Source: an uncultured Pelagibacteraceae bacterium (GTDB lineage Bacteria; Pseudomonadota; Alphaproteobacteria; Pelagibacterales; Pelagibacteraceae). From it: a stretch of DNA of 35,020 nt. The position numbers and the translations under genes are program-made. Below the pieces are notes generated by a model. It saw nothing but the letters and a program-made list of their open reading frames with translations, did no database searches and had not been told where the DNA came from. Positions 27,613 to 35,020 of the stretch are shown in pieces. Position 1 is the first letter of the stretch. Each line of letters starts with the position of its first letter. The stretch is from the NCBI GenBank assembly GCA_902514805.1, contig CABXSF010000009.1, forward strand, positions 1-35,020, written 5' to 3'.

Positions 27613-28372
27613 AAATTCATTTATATATACGGGTGAAGTCATTCATAAAAGATTTAAACCAAAAGAACATTTTTTTAAATACAGTGTATTCTCTTTATTA
27701 ATCGATCTTAACGAAATAAGACTTATAGATAAAAAAATTCCATTTTTTTCTTACAATAAATTTAATGTTCTAAGTTTTTTTAATAAGGACCATGGTGAGA
27801 GAGATGGTTCTGATTTAGGAATCTGGGTGGGAAAAAAATTAAAAGAAAAAGGAATTACTTCAGAAGATATTAAGATTAAAATACTTTGTTACCCTAGAAT
27901 TTTTGGATATGTTTTCAATCCACTAAGCATTTTTTTTATTTATAATAGAACTGGTGAACCAATTGCAATTTTTTATGAGGTAAAAAATACATTTGGAGAA
28001 CAACACACCTATATATTTGAAATTAAAAATTCAACCCCACAAATTAAAAATGACTGCAAAAAGAAGTTTTTCGTATCTCCCTTCATGGACCTTCAATCAG
28101 AATATTTCTTTAAAGTATTATTACCTAATGAAAAATTATCTGTAATCATTGATCAAAGAGATAAGGAAGGTAAGCTTCTGTTTGCATCCCAGGATGGAAT
28201 TAGGCATGATTTAACCTTAAAAAACTTATTATTTTGCTATCTAAAGCACCCTCTAATGAGTTTTAAAGTAATATCAGCTATACATTTTGAAGCATTAAAA
28301 TTATGGGTCAAAGGGGTTAAGTTAGTTAGGAGAAGTATTAAAATTAAAAACAATTCGACCTTTGAAAACTAA
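27605..28372 (+). CDS. DUF1365 family protein
   Basis: A 255-residue protein matching the DUF1365 family as I know it. It starts SFIYTGEVIHKRFKPKEHFF with the family's Y-x-G-x-V-x-H-x-R-x-x-P-like opening. It contains CYPRIFGYVFNPLSIFFIY and NTFGEQHTYIF in the middle, FFVSPFMDLQSEYFF after these, and HPLMSFKVISAIHFEALKLWVKGV at the C-terminus. No biochemical function is established. It is almost always encoded next to a CFA-type methyltransferase and an FAD oxidoreductase, so a role in acyl-chain modification is inferred. Overlaps on both sides (8 bases upstream, 1 base TAATG downstream) show tight coupling. Confidence 0.88.
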   Translation: MIENSFIYTGEVIHKRFKPKEHFFKYSVFSLLIDLNEIRLIDKKIPFFSYNKFNVLSFFNKDHGERDGSDLGIWVGKKLKEKGITSEDIKIKILCYPRIFGYVFNPLSIFFIYNRTGEPIAIFYEVKNTFGEQHTYIFEIKNSTPQIKNDCKKKFFVSPFMDLQSEYFFKVLLPNEKLSVIIDQRDKEGKLLFASQDGIRHDLTLKNLLFCYLKHPLMSFKVISAIHFEALKLWVKGVKLVRRSIKIKNNSTFEN

Positions 28373-29547
28373 TGATAAATAAAATTTCAGATAAAATCGT
28401 TTTTTCTGGTTTAAAGTTAATAAAGTACGGCAAGTTAAATGTTATAACCTTCCAAAACAAAAAATTTCAGTTTGGAAACGATAGTAATTTGGAGGTAAGT
28501 ATTAAAATTAATAAGCCAGACTTTTCAAAAAATATAATTTCAAAAGGTAGTGTTGGTTTAGCCGAATCTTATATGAGGGGTGATTTTGAAACAGATGATT
28601 TATCTAAGTTAATTGAATTAAGTGCTAAGAATATAAAACTAGTTCATAAATTCTCTGGAATATTAGATTTAACATATTTAAATTATTTTAAAAAATTTGT
28701 TAATCGAAACACCAAAACAAAAAGTAAAGAACATATTTCAAAACACTATGATCTTGGAAATGAATTCTTTTCTTTGTGGCTTGATGATACACTAACTTAT
28801 TCAAGTGCAATTTTTGAAAATGAGAAATCAAATTTATACGAAGCACAAATAAATAAATATAAAAAACTTTCATATCTACTTAAGCCAAGGTCAGGTGATA
28901 AATTATTAGAAATTGGATGTGGCTGGGGAGGATTTGCAGAATATATTGGCAAAAACCACGATGTTAATCTTGATTGTATTACGATATCAAAAAAACAATA
29001 TGAATTTGCCAAAAAACGTATTCATGATGCTGGTCTTAATGAAAAAATTAATATTGAAATGAAAGATTATAGAGATGTAAAACAAAATTATAATGCTATA
29101 GCCTCAATAGAGATGATAGAAGCTGTCGGTAAAGATTATCTTAAAAATTACTTTCAAACAATTAAGAAAAATTTGGTACCAGGTGGTAAGGCTGCAATAC
29201 AAGCAATCACAATAGACGATAACTTGTATAATAGATACAAAAGGAAAGAAGATTTTATTCAAAAATATATTTTCCCAGGAGGATTTTTGCCATCTAAGAG
29301 GTCAATATTAGATTATGTAGAAAAAACTGGACTGAACTTTGATCAATGTAATTCTTACGGTATTCACTACAGCAATACGCTGAAAATTTGGAGAGACAAG
29401 TTTTCAGAAAGATGGGAAGAAATTTCAGAACAAGGTTTTGATAATACTTTTAAAAGAATGTGGAATTTTTATTTATCTTATTGTGAAGCAGGATTTAAAT
29501 CTAAGAATATTGACTTAATCCAGTTTTCTTTAATAAATAAAGCATGA
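28372..29547 (+). CDS. CFA-family SAM-dependent fatty-acid methyltransferase with altered active site
   Basis: A 391-residue protein of the cyclopropane-fatty-acyl-phospholipid synthase family. It has an N-terminal lipid-binding region (GLAESYMRGDFETDDL, about 62-76) and a SAM-binding loop LEIGCGWGGF at 179-188. Compared with E. coli Cfa recalled from memory, E239 and Y317 are kept (E250 in SIEMIEAVG and Y333 in GIHYSNTL). The bicarbonate-site C139 is serine (S145 in YSSAIF) and H266 is glutamine (Q277 in IQAIT). True cyclopropane synthases need that site, so a simple methyl transfer to a double bond, as for UfaM-type enzymes, is more likely. Automated annotation would probably call it cyclopropane synthase. 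Confidence 0.85.
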   Translation: MINKISDKIVFSGLKLIKYGKLNVITFQNKKFQFGNDSNLEVSIKINKPDFSKNIISKGSVGLAESYMRGDFETDDLSKLIELSAKNIKLVHKFSGILDLTYLNYFKKFVNRNTKTKSKEHISKHYDLGNEFFSLWLDDTLTYSSAIFENEKSNLYEAQINKYKKLSYLLKPRSGDKLLEIGCGWGGFAEYIGKNHDVNLDCITISKKQYEFAKKRIHDAGLNEKINIEMKDYRDVKQNYNAIASIEMIEAVGKDYLKNYFQTIKKNLVPGGKAAIQAITIDDNLYNRYKRKEDFIQKYIFPGGFLPSKRSILDYVEKTGLNFDQCNSYGIHYSNTLKIWRDKFSERWEEISEQGFDNTFKRMWNFYLSYCEAGFKSKNIDLIQFSLINKA

Positions 29548-30086
29548 TTAAAGTGAAAATATTAAATTCAATTTTGTTGATAATTACTTTAGCTTTAGTT
29601 ACAAGCTGTTCTAATAATATGAAACCAGAGGACTTCAAAAATACAGAACCAACTCTTTTAATTGAAGAATATTTTGATGGAAAAGTTAAAGCTTGGGGAA
29701 TTTTGCAAGACCGAAGTGGAAAAGTTACGAGACAGTTTAAAGCAGATTTAGTTGGATCCTTTAAAGAAAATGTCATCACTTTAGATGAAGATTTCTATTG
29801 GACTGATGGTGAAAAACAAAAGAGAACATGGAAAATAAAAAAAATTGATGACAACAATTATGTTGGGACTGCTCCAGATGTAGTTGGAGAGGCTACAGGT
29901 GTTCAATATGGATCAGCATTTAAATTTAAGTACGACTTATTGGTGCCTTTTAAAAATAAAAATATCAAAATTTCATTTGATGACTGGATATTTAAACAAG
30001 ACGAAAAAGTTGCGATTAATCGTGCAACGCTTACTAAGTTTGGATTTAAAGTTGGAGAACTTACTGTATTTTTTATGAGAGACTAA
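29544..30086 (+). CDS. DUF3833 family lipoprotein
   Basis: A 180-residue protein with a lipoprotein signal peptide: a hydrophobic stretch at about 8-19 and a lipobox LVTSC with the lipidated cysteine at residue 22. The body matches DUF3833: YFDGKVKAWGILQDRSGKVTRQF (about 43-65), then LDEDFYWTDGEKQKRTWKI and GEATGVQYGSAFKFKYDL. The fold resembles lipocalin-like beta barrels, which would suit binding of an acyl chain, but this is inference. It overlaps the methyltransferase gene by 4 bases (ATGA) and meets the convergent SDR with a 4-base overlap. Confidence 0.85.
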   Translation: MIKVKILNSILLIITLALVTSCSNNMKPEDFKNTEPTLLIEEYFDGKVKAWGILQDRSGKVTRQFKADLVGSFKENVITLDEDFYWTDGEKQKRTWKIKKIDDNNYVGTAPDVVGEATGVQYGSAFKFKYDLLVPFKNKNIKISFDDWIFKQDEKVAINRATLTKFGFKVGELTVFFMRD

Positions 30087-30841
30087 TCTTTAATTCGCTT
30101 CATCCCTTTTTCAAGAATCTTAAAATATAAACCATTTGGAAGTACCTTAAGAACCTTCATAATTGTTGTAAAAGACTTTGGAAAATGAATTTCAAAACCT
30201 TTACTTTTTGTCAATCCTTTAAACATTTGTTCTGCAGCAAACTCAGGCGATTTGATCATCGGCATTGGAAAATCATTTTGGTCAGTCATTGGAGTTTTTA
30301 TAAATCCAGGACTTACAAGAGATACTCTCACATTACTTCTTTTGAGGTCAAAATATAAACTTTCAGCAAAACTAGATAAAGCTGATTTAGACGCACAATA
30401 AGCTCCCGCTGCAGGAAGACCCCTGTAACCTGCTACAGAAGATACTATAGATATTTGACCCACCTTTTTGCTTTTATAATAGTCATAAACTGCATTTATT
30501 GAATTTACTGTTCCAAAAAAATTTACTTCCATAATTTTTCTTACTTTTTCAAGATTTAATGTTTTTTCAGATTTTGGATCATGAATTCCTGTGCAGAAGA
30601 CAGATATATCAACTTCTCCAAGCTTTTCTTTTACTTGTGAGAATACACTTTTACATTTTTCGTTGTCGGTAACGTCTAGAGGAAAAGCAACAATATTCTC
30701 ATTAGATTTAGATATTTCATCTAGTAAATTTTCTCTTCTAGCAGAAATAGCAACTTTCCATCCTTCTTTAGCAAATTTTAGAGCTAGGGATTTTCCTATA
30801 CCACTGCTAGCTCCTGTAATCCAAATTGTTTTATTATTCAT
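30083..30841 (-). CDS. Short-chain dehydrogenase/reductase (SDR)
   Basis: A 252-residue classical SDR. The cofactor motif TGASSGIG lies at residues 9-16, NNAG is replaced by CTGIHD around residue 88, and the catalytic serine is in SIVSSVAGYRG. The catalytic Y and K are in GAYCASKSAL. The arginine pair after strand 2 (SARRENL) suggests NADP preference. It is convergent with the lipid cluster, and SDRs are common members of such DUF3833/CFA clusters. The substrate may be a lipid-derived carbonyl, but the sequence alone does not show this. Confidence 0.88.
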   Translation of the reverse strand: MNNKTIWITGASSGIGKSLALKFAKEGWKVAISARRENLLDEISKSNENIVAFPLDVTDNEKCKSVFSQVKEKLGEVDISVFCTGIHDPKSEKTLNLEKVRKIMEVNFFGTVNSINAVYDYYKSKKVGQISIVSSVAGYRGLPAAGAYCASKSALSSFAESLYFDLKRSNVRVSLVSPGFIKTPMTDQNDFPMPMIKSPEFAAEQMFKGLTKSKGFEIHFPKSFTTIMKVLKVLPNGLYFKILEKGMKRIKD

Positions 30842-30850
30842 ATAAGATTG

Positions 30851-31333
30851 ATGTATAGTACGATTATGCTTAAAAATAAATTTATATCTTTTCTTCTATT
30901 TGCAATAGTTACATATTCAGCGTCTTTTATCGGGAGTATAGCGACAATTTCTTACAAAGAACCATGGTACTCAAGTTTAAATAAATCGTTTATAACTCCA
31001 CCAGATTGGGTATTTGCTCCTGTATGGACTACATTATATTTATTCATGACTATAGCAATATGGGCAGCGTGGCATAAAAATTATAAAAATATCAATCTTG
31101 TTTTAATTTATTTTATTCATCTATGCTTTAATACAACTTGGAGTATAGTTTTTTTTGTTTTTCACAATATCCTTTTTGCTCTTATAAATTTATTTGTAAT
31201 CATTTTTTTCATAATAGTTTTAATTATAAAATATAAAGATATAAACAAAATGAGTTACTATTTAATGATTCCTTATTTACTTTGGAGTTGTTATGCATTA
31301 ATTCTAAATTTTAGTTTGTTTATATTAAATTAA
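30851..31333 (+). CDS. tspO: TspO/MBR family protein
   Basis: A five-helix membrane protein of the translocator protein family, about 160 residues. Family marks are PWYSSLNKSFITPPDWVFAPVWTTLYLFM (about 39-67) and NTTWSIVFF (about 96-104). Bacterial TspO binds porphyrins and affects tetrapyrrole and stress responses, notably photo-oxidative gene regulation in Rhodobacter. Starts at ATG 30851 or 30866 are both possible (160 or 155 residues); neither has a ribosome site. It is divergent from the SDR with only about 9 bases between starts. Confidence 0.93.
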   Translation: MYSTIMLKNKFISFLLFAIVTYSASFIGSIATISYKEPWYSSLNKSFITPPDWVFAPVWTTLYLFMTIAIWAAWHKNYKNINLVLIYFIHLCFNTTWSIVFFVFHNILFALINLFVIIFFIIVLIIKYKDINKMSYYLMIPYLLWSCYALILNFSLFILN

Positions 31334-31334
31334 T

Positions 31335-32438
31335 ATGGATGATGTTGTTATAGTGGGCGGTGGTATAATAGGGGCTGCAACAGCTTATTTTCTTTCAAAA
31401 GAGGGTAGAAAAGTAAAAGTTATTGAGAGAGACCCAACTTATAGAACTGCATCTTTCCCTTTGTCATTAGGTGGCTTTAGAAGACAATTTTTTCAAACAG
31501 AAAATATACTTTTAGGAAAATTTGCTAGAGAATTTATTTTTCAATTACCAGAACTTTTAAAAACAAAAAAAAATCCTAAACCTACTGCTAGTATGGTGCC
31601 TAATGGATATTTGCTTATGTTTGGAGCAGATCATGCTGAAGAACAATATAAAGCTCTTGAAAATCATAAAGCATGTGATGCAGGAACAAAAAATATAAAA
31701 GGTTCTGATCTAAAACAATACTTTCCTTACATAAATAATGAAGGCATTGAAACAGCAACATTTACAGATAACAAAAGTGAAGGGTGGATTGACCCATTCA
31801 TGTTTCATGGAGCATTAAAAAGCAAAGCAATTGAGCTAGGTGCTGAGTTCGTGAAAGGCGAAGTAAAATCTTTATCAGAGATTAAGGCTAAGACTATTGT
31901 ATCAGCGGCTGGATGCTGGACAAAAGAATTATTGGAAGATATTCCAGTCGAGCCACAGAAACATACTGTTTTTAGAGTAAAGTGTCCTAAACATATTCCT
32001 GAAATGCCTTTGACAGGAGACTTGACTACTGGAGTTTATTGGCGACCAGAGGGGAAAGAGTATCTTGCAGGATCTCCAAAATCTGTTTTCGATGCTAAAG
32101 ATCTAGAACCTGCCTGGGATGACTTTGAAGAATTAGTTTGGCCAGCTCTTGCTCAAAGAGTTCCGATATTTGAAGAATTAAAACTAACAGGCGGTTGGGC
32201 TGGTTACTATGATTGCAATAGATTAGATAACAATGCTGTGGTAGGTAAGCACCCAAAGTTTGAAAATGTTTACTTGGCAACTGGCTTTACAGGAAGAGGA
32301 TTAATGCAAGCTCCAGGTATTGGTAGAGCTTTAACGGAACTAATAACTACTGGAGCTTATCAATCGATTGATATATCAAACATGGCTGTAGAGAGAGTTT
32401 TAGGTAAAGAAGCCAGACCAGAACCTTACGTGCTATAA
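31335..32438 (+). CDS. DAO-family FAD-dependent oxidoreductase
   Basis: A 367-residue flavoprotein of the glycine/D-amino-acid oxidase superfamily. The N-terminal VVIVGGGIIGAATAYFL motif (about 4-20) is followed by IERDPTYRTASFPLSLGGFRRQFF. The region GWAGYYDCNRLDNNAVVGKHP and GFTGRGLMQAPGIGRALTELI at the C-terminus is typical of sarcosine oxidase or FoxRed1-like members. A secondary-amine or N-methyl amino-acid substrate is possible and would feed formaldehyde or C1 units, but this is not proven. It starts one base after tspO and ends 7 bases before the methyltransferase-like gene. Confidence 0.85.
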   Translation: MDDVVIVGGGIIGAATAYFLSKEGRKVKVIERDPTYRTASFPLSLGGFRRQFFQTENILLGKFAREFIFQLPELLKTKKNPKPTASMVPNGYLLMFGADHAEEQYKALENHKACDAGTKNIKGSDLKQYFPYINNEGIETATFTDNKSEGWIDPFMFHGALKSKAIELGAEFVKGEVKSLSEIKAKTIVSAAGCWTKELLEDIPVEPQKHTVFRVKCPKHIPEMPLTGDLTTGVYWRPEGKEYLAGSPKSVFDAKDLEPAWDDFEELVWPALAQRVPIFEELKLTGGWAGYYDCNRLDNNAVVGKHPKFENVYLATGFTGRGLMQAPGIGRALTELITTGAYQSIDISNMAVERVLGKEARPEPYVL

Positions 32439-32445
32439 TTCATTT

Positions 32446-32967
32446 ATGAAACTACATATTGGAGGAATGGAAAAAAAAGAGGGTTGGAAAATTTTAAATA
32501 TCCAAAAAAACGATGACAGAGAAAAGCATGTAGATCTTGTAGGTGATATTTCAGATCTAACTCAGTTTGATGACGAGTCAATCGAAGAGGTTTATGCGAG
32601 TCATACTCTAGAACATGTTAAGCAAAAAAATATGTTTAAAACTCTAAAAGGTATACACAGAGTACTTAAAGATGGGGGTAAATTTTATGTATCCGTACCT
32701 GATATGGATATTTTGTGCAAATTATATTTGGATCCTAAAATAAATTTAAAGAATAAAATTGAAGTAATGAGAATGATGTATGGTGGGCAAGTAGATGAAT
32801 TTGATTTTCATTATTTTGGCTGGAATATGCCGTTGTTAGAAACCTTTTTTAAAGATGCAGGTTTTAAAAAATTTGAAAGAGTAAAATCATTTTCATTATT
32901 TAATGATACAAGTGAATTTTCTTTCAATGGGGTTCCTATCAGTCTGAATGTAATCGCTTATAAATAA
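32446..32967 (+). CDS. SAM methyltransferase-like protein with degenerate motif I
   Basis: A 173-residue protein resembling short class I methyltransferases of the glycan/polysaccharide type. The acidic and post-motif II segments are clear: VYASHTLEHVKQKNMFKTLKGIHRVLKDGGKFYVSVPD (about 50-87). The usual opening LHLGCGxxxxxGWxNVD is only partly kept (LHIGGMEKKEGWKILNI), lacking the GCG that wraps SAM. It may bind SAM weakly or be a non-catalytic relative. It follows the DAO gene by 7 bases and meets selO tail to tail 6 bases away. Confidence 0.7.
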   Translation: MKLHIGGMEKKEGWKILNIQKNDDREKHVDLVGDISDLTQFDDESIEEVYASHTLEHVKQKNMFKTLKGIHRVLKDGGKFYVSVPDMDILCKLYLDPKINLKNKIEVMRMMYGGQVDEFDFHYFGWNMPLLETFFKDAGFKKFERVKSFSLFNDTSEFSFNGVPISLNVIAYK

Positions 32968-32973
32968 TAGAAT

Positions 32974-34422
32974 TTAAGTCCCACAAAACGTTAGATATTT
33001 TTCATCACTTTTAGGTGGTGGAGACTGATATTTAGTTAAAACCTTTTGATTTTTGTATGGATTTTTCAGAGCTTGAAGCAAATCGTTAAATGGAGTCAGA
33101 TCATTATTTTCAGCCGACTTTAAAACATTTTCAACATTATGATTTCGAGGAATTATTACAGGATTGTTAAGTTTCATTAACTTTTTGCTATCTTTAATTA
33201 ATCTTTTCCGCCATTTCATCTTCCAATTATCAAATTCTTCATTTTGAAAATTTTTTTTACCATCTATTTCTTGGTCCATTAAAAATAAAAAAGTGTTTGT
33301 GTAGTCTAACTCTTGCTTTTTCATAATCTCTAATAATTCGAATATAAGTAAATTATCTTTTTTATCATCGCCAATTAGGCCCAACTTATTTTTCATCATA
33401 TTAAACCATTTTTCCTCATATATTTTGTCGAATTTATCGATAAGTTCCGTTGCCATTTTTAGAGCATCATCTTTATTTGGATTAATCAAAGTTAATAAAC
33501 ATTCAGCAAATCTAGCCAAATTCCATTTTGTGATAGCTGGCTGATTTCCATATGCATATCTTCCCATATGATCAATAGAACTAAAACAAGTGCCTAGATT
33601 ATAACTATCCATAAAAGCACATGGACCATAATCTATCGTTTCACCTGAGATCGCCATGTTATCAGTATTCATTACTCCGTGAATAAATCCTACACGCATC
33701 CAATTGACAACCAACTCAATCTGCTTATCAATTAATTTGCTGAGTAAGTCGTAAGCATTATTTTTTGATTTTGATATCTCAGGATAGTGTCTTTTAATTG
33801 TGTAATTAACTAAAGTATTGAGTTCATCTAAATTTTCTCTTGTTCTAATAAATTGAAAGGTTCCAACTCTAATATGACTTGATGCAACCCTTGTTAATAT
33901 TGCACCTTGCAATGGTTTTTCTCTTATCACATTTTCTCCAGTTTTCACAACTGCCAAACTTCTAGTTGTTGGTATGTTTAATGAGTACATAGCTTCACTA
34001 ATCAAATATTCTCTTAACATTGGGCCTAATGCTGCTCTTCCATCTCCATTTCTTGAAAAAGGTGTTTGACCTGAACCCTTAAACTGAACATCAAGCCTTT
34101 GATTACTTTTAGATATATGTTCGCCTAGTAAAACTGCACGACCATCACCCAATATTGTAAAATGACCAAACTGATGACCCGCATACGCTTGAGCCAAAGA
34201 TTTAGATCCCTTTGGGAGCAAATTTCCAGAAAACATTTTTGCTAGCTGTTCATTATCTACATTAGAAAAATTCAAACCCATTTGATCAGCTAAATCATGA
34301 TTCAAAATTACTAACTCTGGACGTTTTACTGGAACGGGAGATATTTCGTAAATAAAAGATTTCGGTAAATTTGAATATGAATTATCAAAATTCCATCCAA
34401 TTGTTTTTTCTTTAATTGTCAT
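32974..34422 (-). CDS. selO: SelO (YdiU) family protein adenylyltransferase
   Basis: A pseudokinase-fold enzyme that transfers AMP to protein hydroxyl groups, linked to redox homeostasis. Conserved blocks are SLAQAYAGHQFGHFTILGDGRAVLLGE (ATP-binding lobe), FKGSGQTPFSRNGDGRAALGPMLREY, then GVMNTDNMAISGETIDYGPCAFMD with the catalytic and metal-binding N/D residues. The C-terminus YLTFCGT carries cysteine where some homologues have selenocysteine. The chosen start is the ATG at 34422, giving 482 residues, in preference to a TTG two codons upstream. It overlaps the small membrane ORF by 11 bases. Confidence 0.95.
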   Translation of the reverse strand: MTIKEKTIGWNFDNSYSNLPKSFIYEISPVPVKRPELVILNHDLADQMGLNFSNVDNEQLAKMFSGNLLPKGSKSLAQAYAGHQFGHFTILGDGRAVLLGEHISKSNQRLDVQFKGSGQTPFSRNGDGRAALGPMLREYLISEAMYSLNIPTTRSLAVVKTGENVIREKPLQGAILTRVASSHIRVGTFQFIRTRENLDELNTLVNYTIKRHYPEISKSKNNAYDLLSKLIDKQIELVVNWMRVGFIHGVMNTDNMAISGETIDYGPCAFMDSYNLGTCFSSIDHMGRYAYGNQPAITKWNLARFAECLLTLINPNKDDALKMATELIDKFDKIYEEKWFNMMKNKLGLIGDDKKDNLLIFELLEIMKKQELDYTNTFLFLMDQEIDGKKNFQNEEFDNWKMKWRKRLIKDSKKLMKLNNPVIIPRNHNVENVLKSAENNDLTPFNDLLQALKNPYKNQKVLTKYQSPPPKSDEKYLTFCGT

Positions 34423-34591
34423 TTCCAATTTTTTTTACATACAAACCCAAAATTCCATTAAAAATCGAAACAGCAATTATAATAGATTGACCTTTAAAAG
34501 AATAAAAATCAAAAGTTGGGTAAAAACCAATAGCAACACTTAAGAAAAGATAAGTTAAAATAAAAGGTCTTAAAAATTTCTTTATTCTCAA
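34412..34591 (-). CDS. Small membrane protein, 59 residues, TTG start
   Basis: This open frame fills the gap between the formate dehydrogenase stop and selO. It begins TTG-AGA-ATA-AAG and encodes a basic N-terminus (RIKKFLRP), a hydrophobic segment (FILTYLFLSVAIGFYPTF), a short polar turn (YSFKGQS) and a second hydrophobic segment (IIIAVSIFNGILGLYV). It ends KKIGNDN. Two membrane helices with positive-inside flanks are plausible. The TTG is 3 bases after the upstream stop and the end overlaps selO by 11 bases, the tight spacing of real genes here. No other start codon is available. Function is unknown. Confidence 0.6.
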   Translation of the reverse strand: MRIKKFLRPFILTYLFLSVAIGFYPTFDFYSFKGQSIIIAVSIFNGILGLYVKKIGNDN

Positions 34592-34594
34592 TTT

Positions 34595-35020
34595 TTATTT
34601 TTTCTTGTATTTTGCGGCCTCCTCAGAACCACTTGTTGCTGAACCCTTGCTGTATGAGTGTGCACCCATTCCAGCCAGTTGGCCATCTTTTACAATAAGA
34701 TATTGATCTCTAATAGGTTTTTTATCGAAGAAGCATTCTAGTATTTCTCTTACACCATCTGCATATCTTGCTTGGGCAGAAAGCGACGTTCCTGATGTGT
34801 GTGGAGTCATTCCGTGATTAGGCATTGATCTCCATACATGATCATTTGGAGCGGGTTGCGGGAACCATACATCTCCAGCATATCCACTTAACTGACCAGA
34901 TTTTAATGCATCTGCTATATCGTTTTTGTTACAAATTTTTCCTCTGGCGGTATTAACTATGTATGCACCTTTTTTCATTTTACTAATCATTTTTTTATCA
35001 AATAAATTTTCTGTTTCAGG
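34595..35020 (-). CDS. fdh: NAD-dependent formate dehydrogenase, C-terminal part (cut by window edge)
   Basis: C-terminal 141 residues of an NAD+-dependent formate dehydrogenase of the D-2-hydroxyacid dehydrogenase family. The enzyme oxidises formate to CO2 with NADH production. The frame is open to the window edge (PETENLFDKK precedes the first internal methionine). Recognisable are GAYIVNTARGKI, AGDVWFPQPAPNDHVWR, and the diagnostic MTPHTSGTSLSAQARYADG with the catalytic histidine (TPH). These are followed by EILECFFDKKPIRDQYLIV and the FDH-type tail LAGMGAHSYSKG. It fits C1 oxidation downstream of glycine cleavage. The NAD-binding core and start lie beyond base 35020. Confidence 0.95.
   Translation of the reverse strand, partial: PETENLFDKKMISKMKKGAYIVNTARGKICNKNDIADALKSGQLSGYAGDVWFPQPAPNDHVWRSMPNHGMTPHTSGTSLSAQARYADGVREILECFFDKKPIRDQYLIVKDGQLAGMGAHSYSKGSATSGSEEAAKYKKK

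Noticed and set aside
28372-29547. Annotation as true cyclopropane-fatty-acyl synthase
   Set aside because: Two bicarbonate-site residues are substituted (Ser and Gln), so the ring-forming activity should not be assumed.
32974-33000. Selenocysteine codon at the SelO C-terminus
   Set aside because: The C-terminal residue is an ordinary cysteine codon in TFCGT followed by TAA-type stop; no in-frame UGA or SECIS-like structure is needed.

Overview
The window is very AT-rich, densely packed alphaproteobacterial DNA. Genes mostly abut or overlap by 1-17 bases and no stretch over 300 bases lacks a gene. The gene content points to the SAR11 clade (Candidatus Pelagibacter or a close relative): a glycine riboswitch ahead of gcvTHP, a TRAP transporter, NAD-dependent formate dehydrogenase, and few Shine-Dalgarno sites. 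This assignment is inferred from content and base composition; no database was searched.

Layout. 1-2143: the 3' end of ilvC, then leuA (branched-chain amino acids). 2144-7653: the cell-elongation operon mreB-mreC-mreD-mrdA-rodA, with a one-base frameshift in mrdA. 7696-11089: a run encoding a DadA-type D-amino-acid dehydrogenase, an EamA permease, a deacetylase-family hydrolase and MsrB. It converges on glutaredoxin 3 and a DUF2805 gene. 11642-11829: a divergent intergenic region with an extended -10 promoter and a strong hairpin leader ahead of a ProC-like reductase and a GNAT-like protein. 13357-15130: an MFS permease and a TerC protein, converging with a 17-base overlap.

15245-21827: a TRAP transporter (dctP-hairpin-dctQ-dctM), a TPR lipoprotein-like or secreted protein, the 5-oxoprolinase subunits pxpA and divergent pxpB-pxpC, and another EamA permease. 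Together these could take up and hydrolyse pyroglutamate. 21852-26364: promoter, tandem glycine riboswitch and gcvT-gcvH-gcvP. Only six bases later begins an unbroken block (FAD oxidoreductase, DUF1365, CFA-family methyltransferase, DUF3833 lipoprotein), followed by a convergent SDR and TspO. The methyltransferase lacks two of the bicarbonate ligands of true cyclopropane synthases. The block therefore looks more like an unsaturated-fatty-acid methylation (possibly furan fatty acid) system than cyclopropane synthesis.

31335-35020: a DAO-family FAD oxidoreductase, a degenerate SAM methyltransferase-like protein, SelO, a small TTG-start membrane protein of 59 residues, and the C-terminal part of NAD-dependent formate dehydrogenase running off the right edge.

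The strongest leads are the altered active site and gene company of the CFA-like protein, its position downstream of the glycine switch, the 9-bp alternative pairing next to the gcvT start codon, the hairpin leader before the ProC-like gene, and the TRAP/oxoprolinase pairing.
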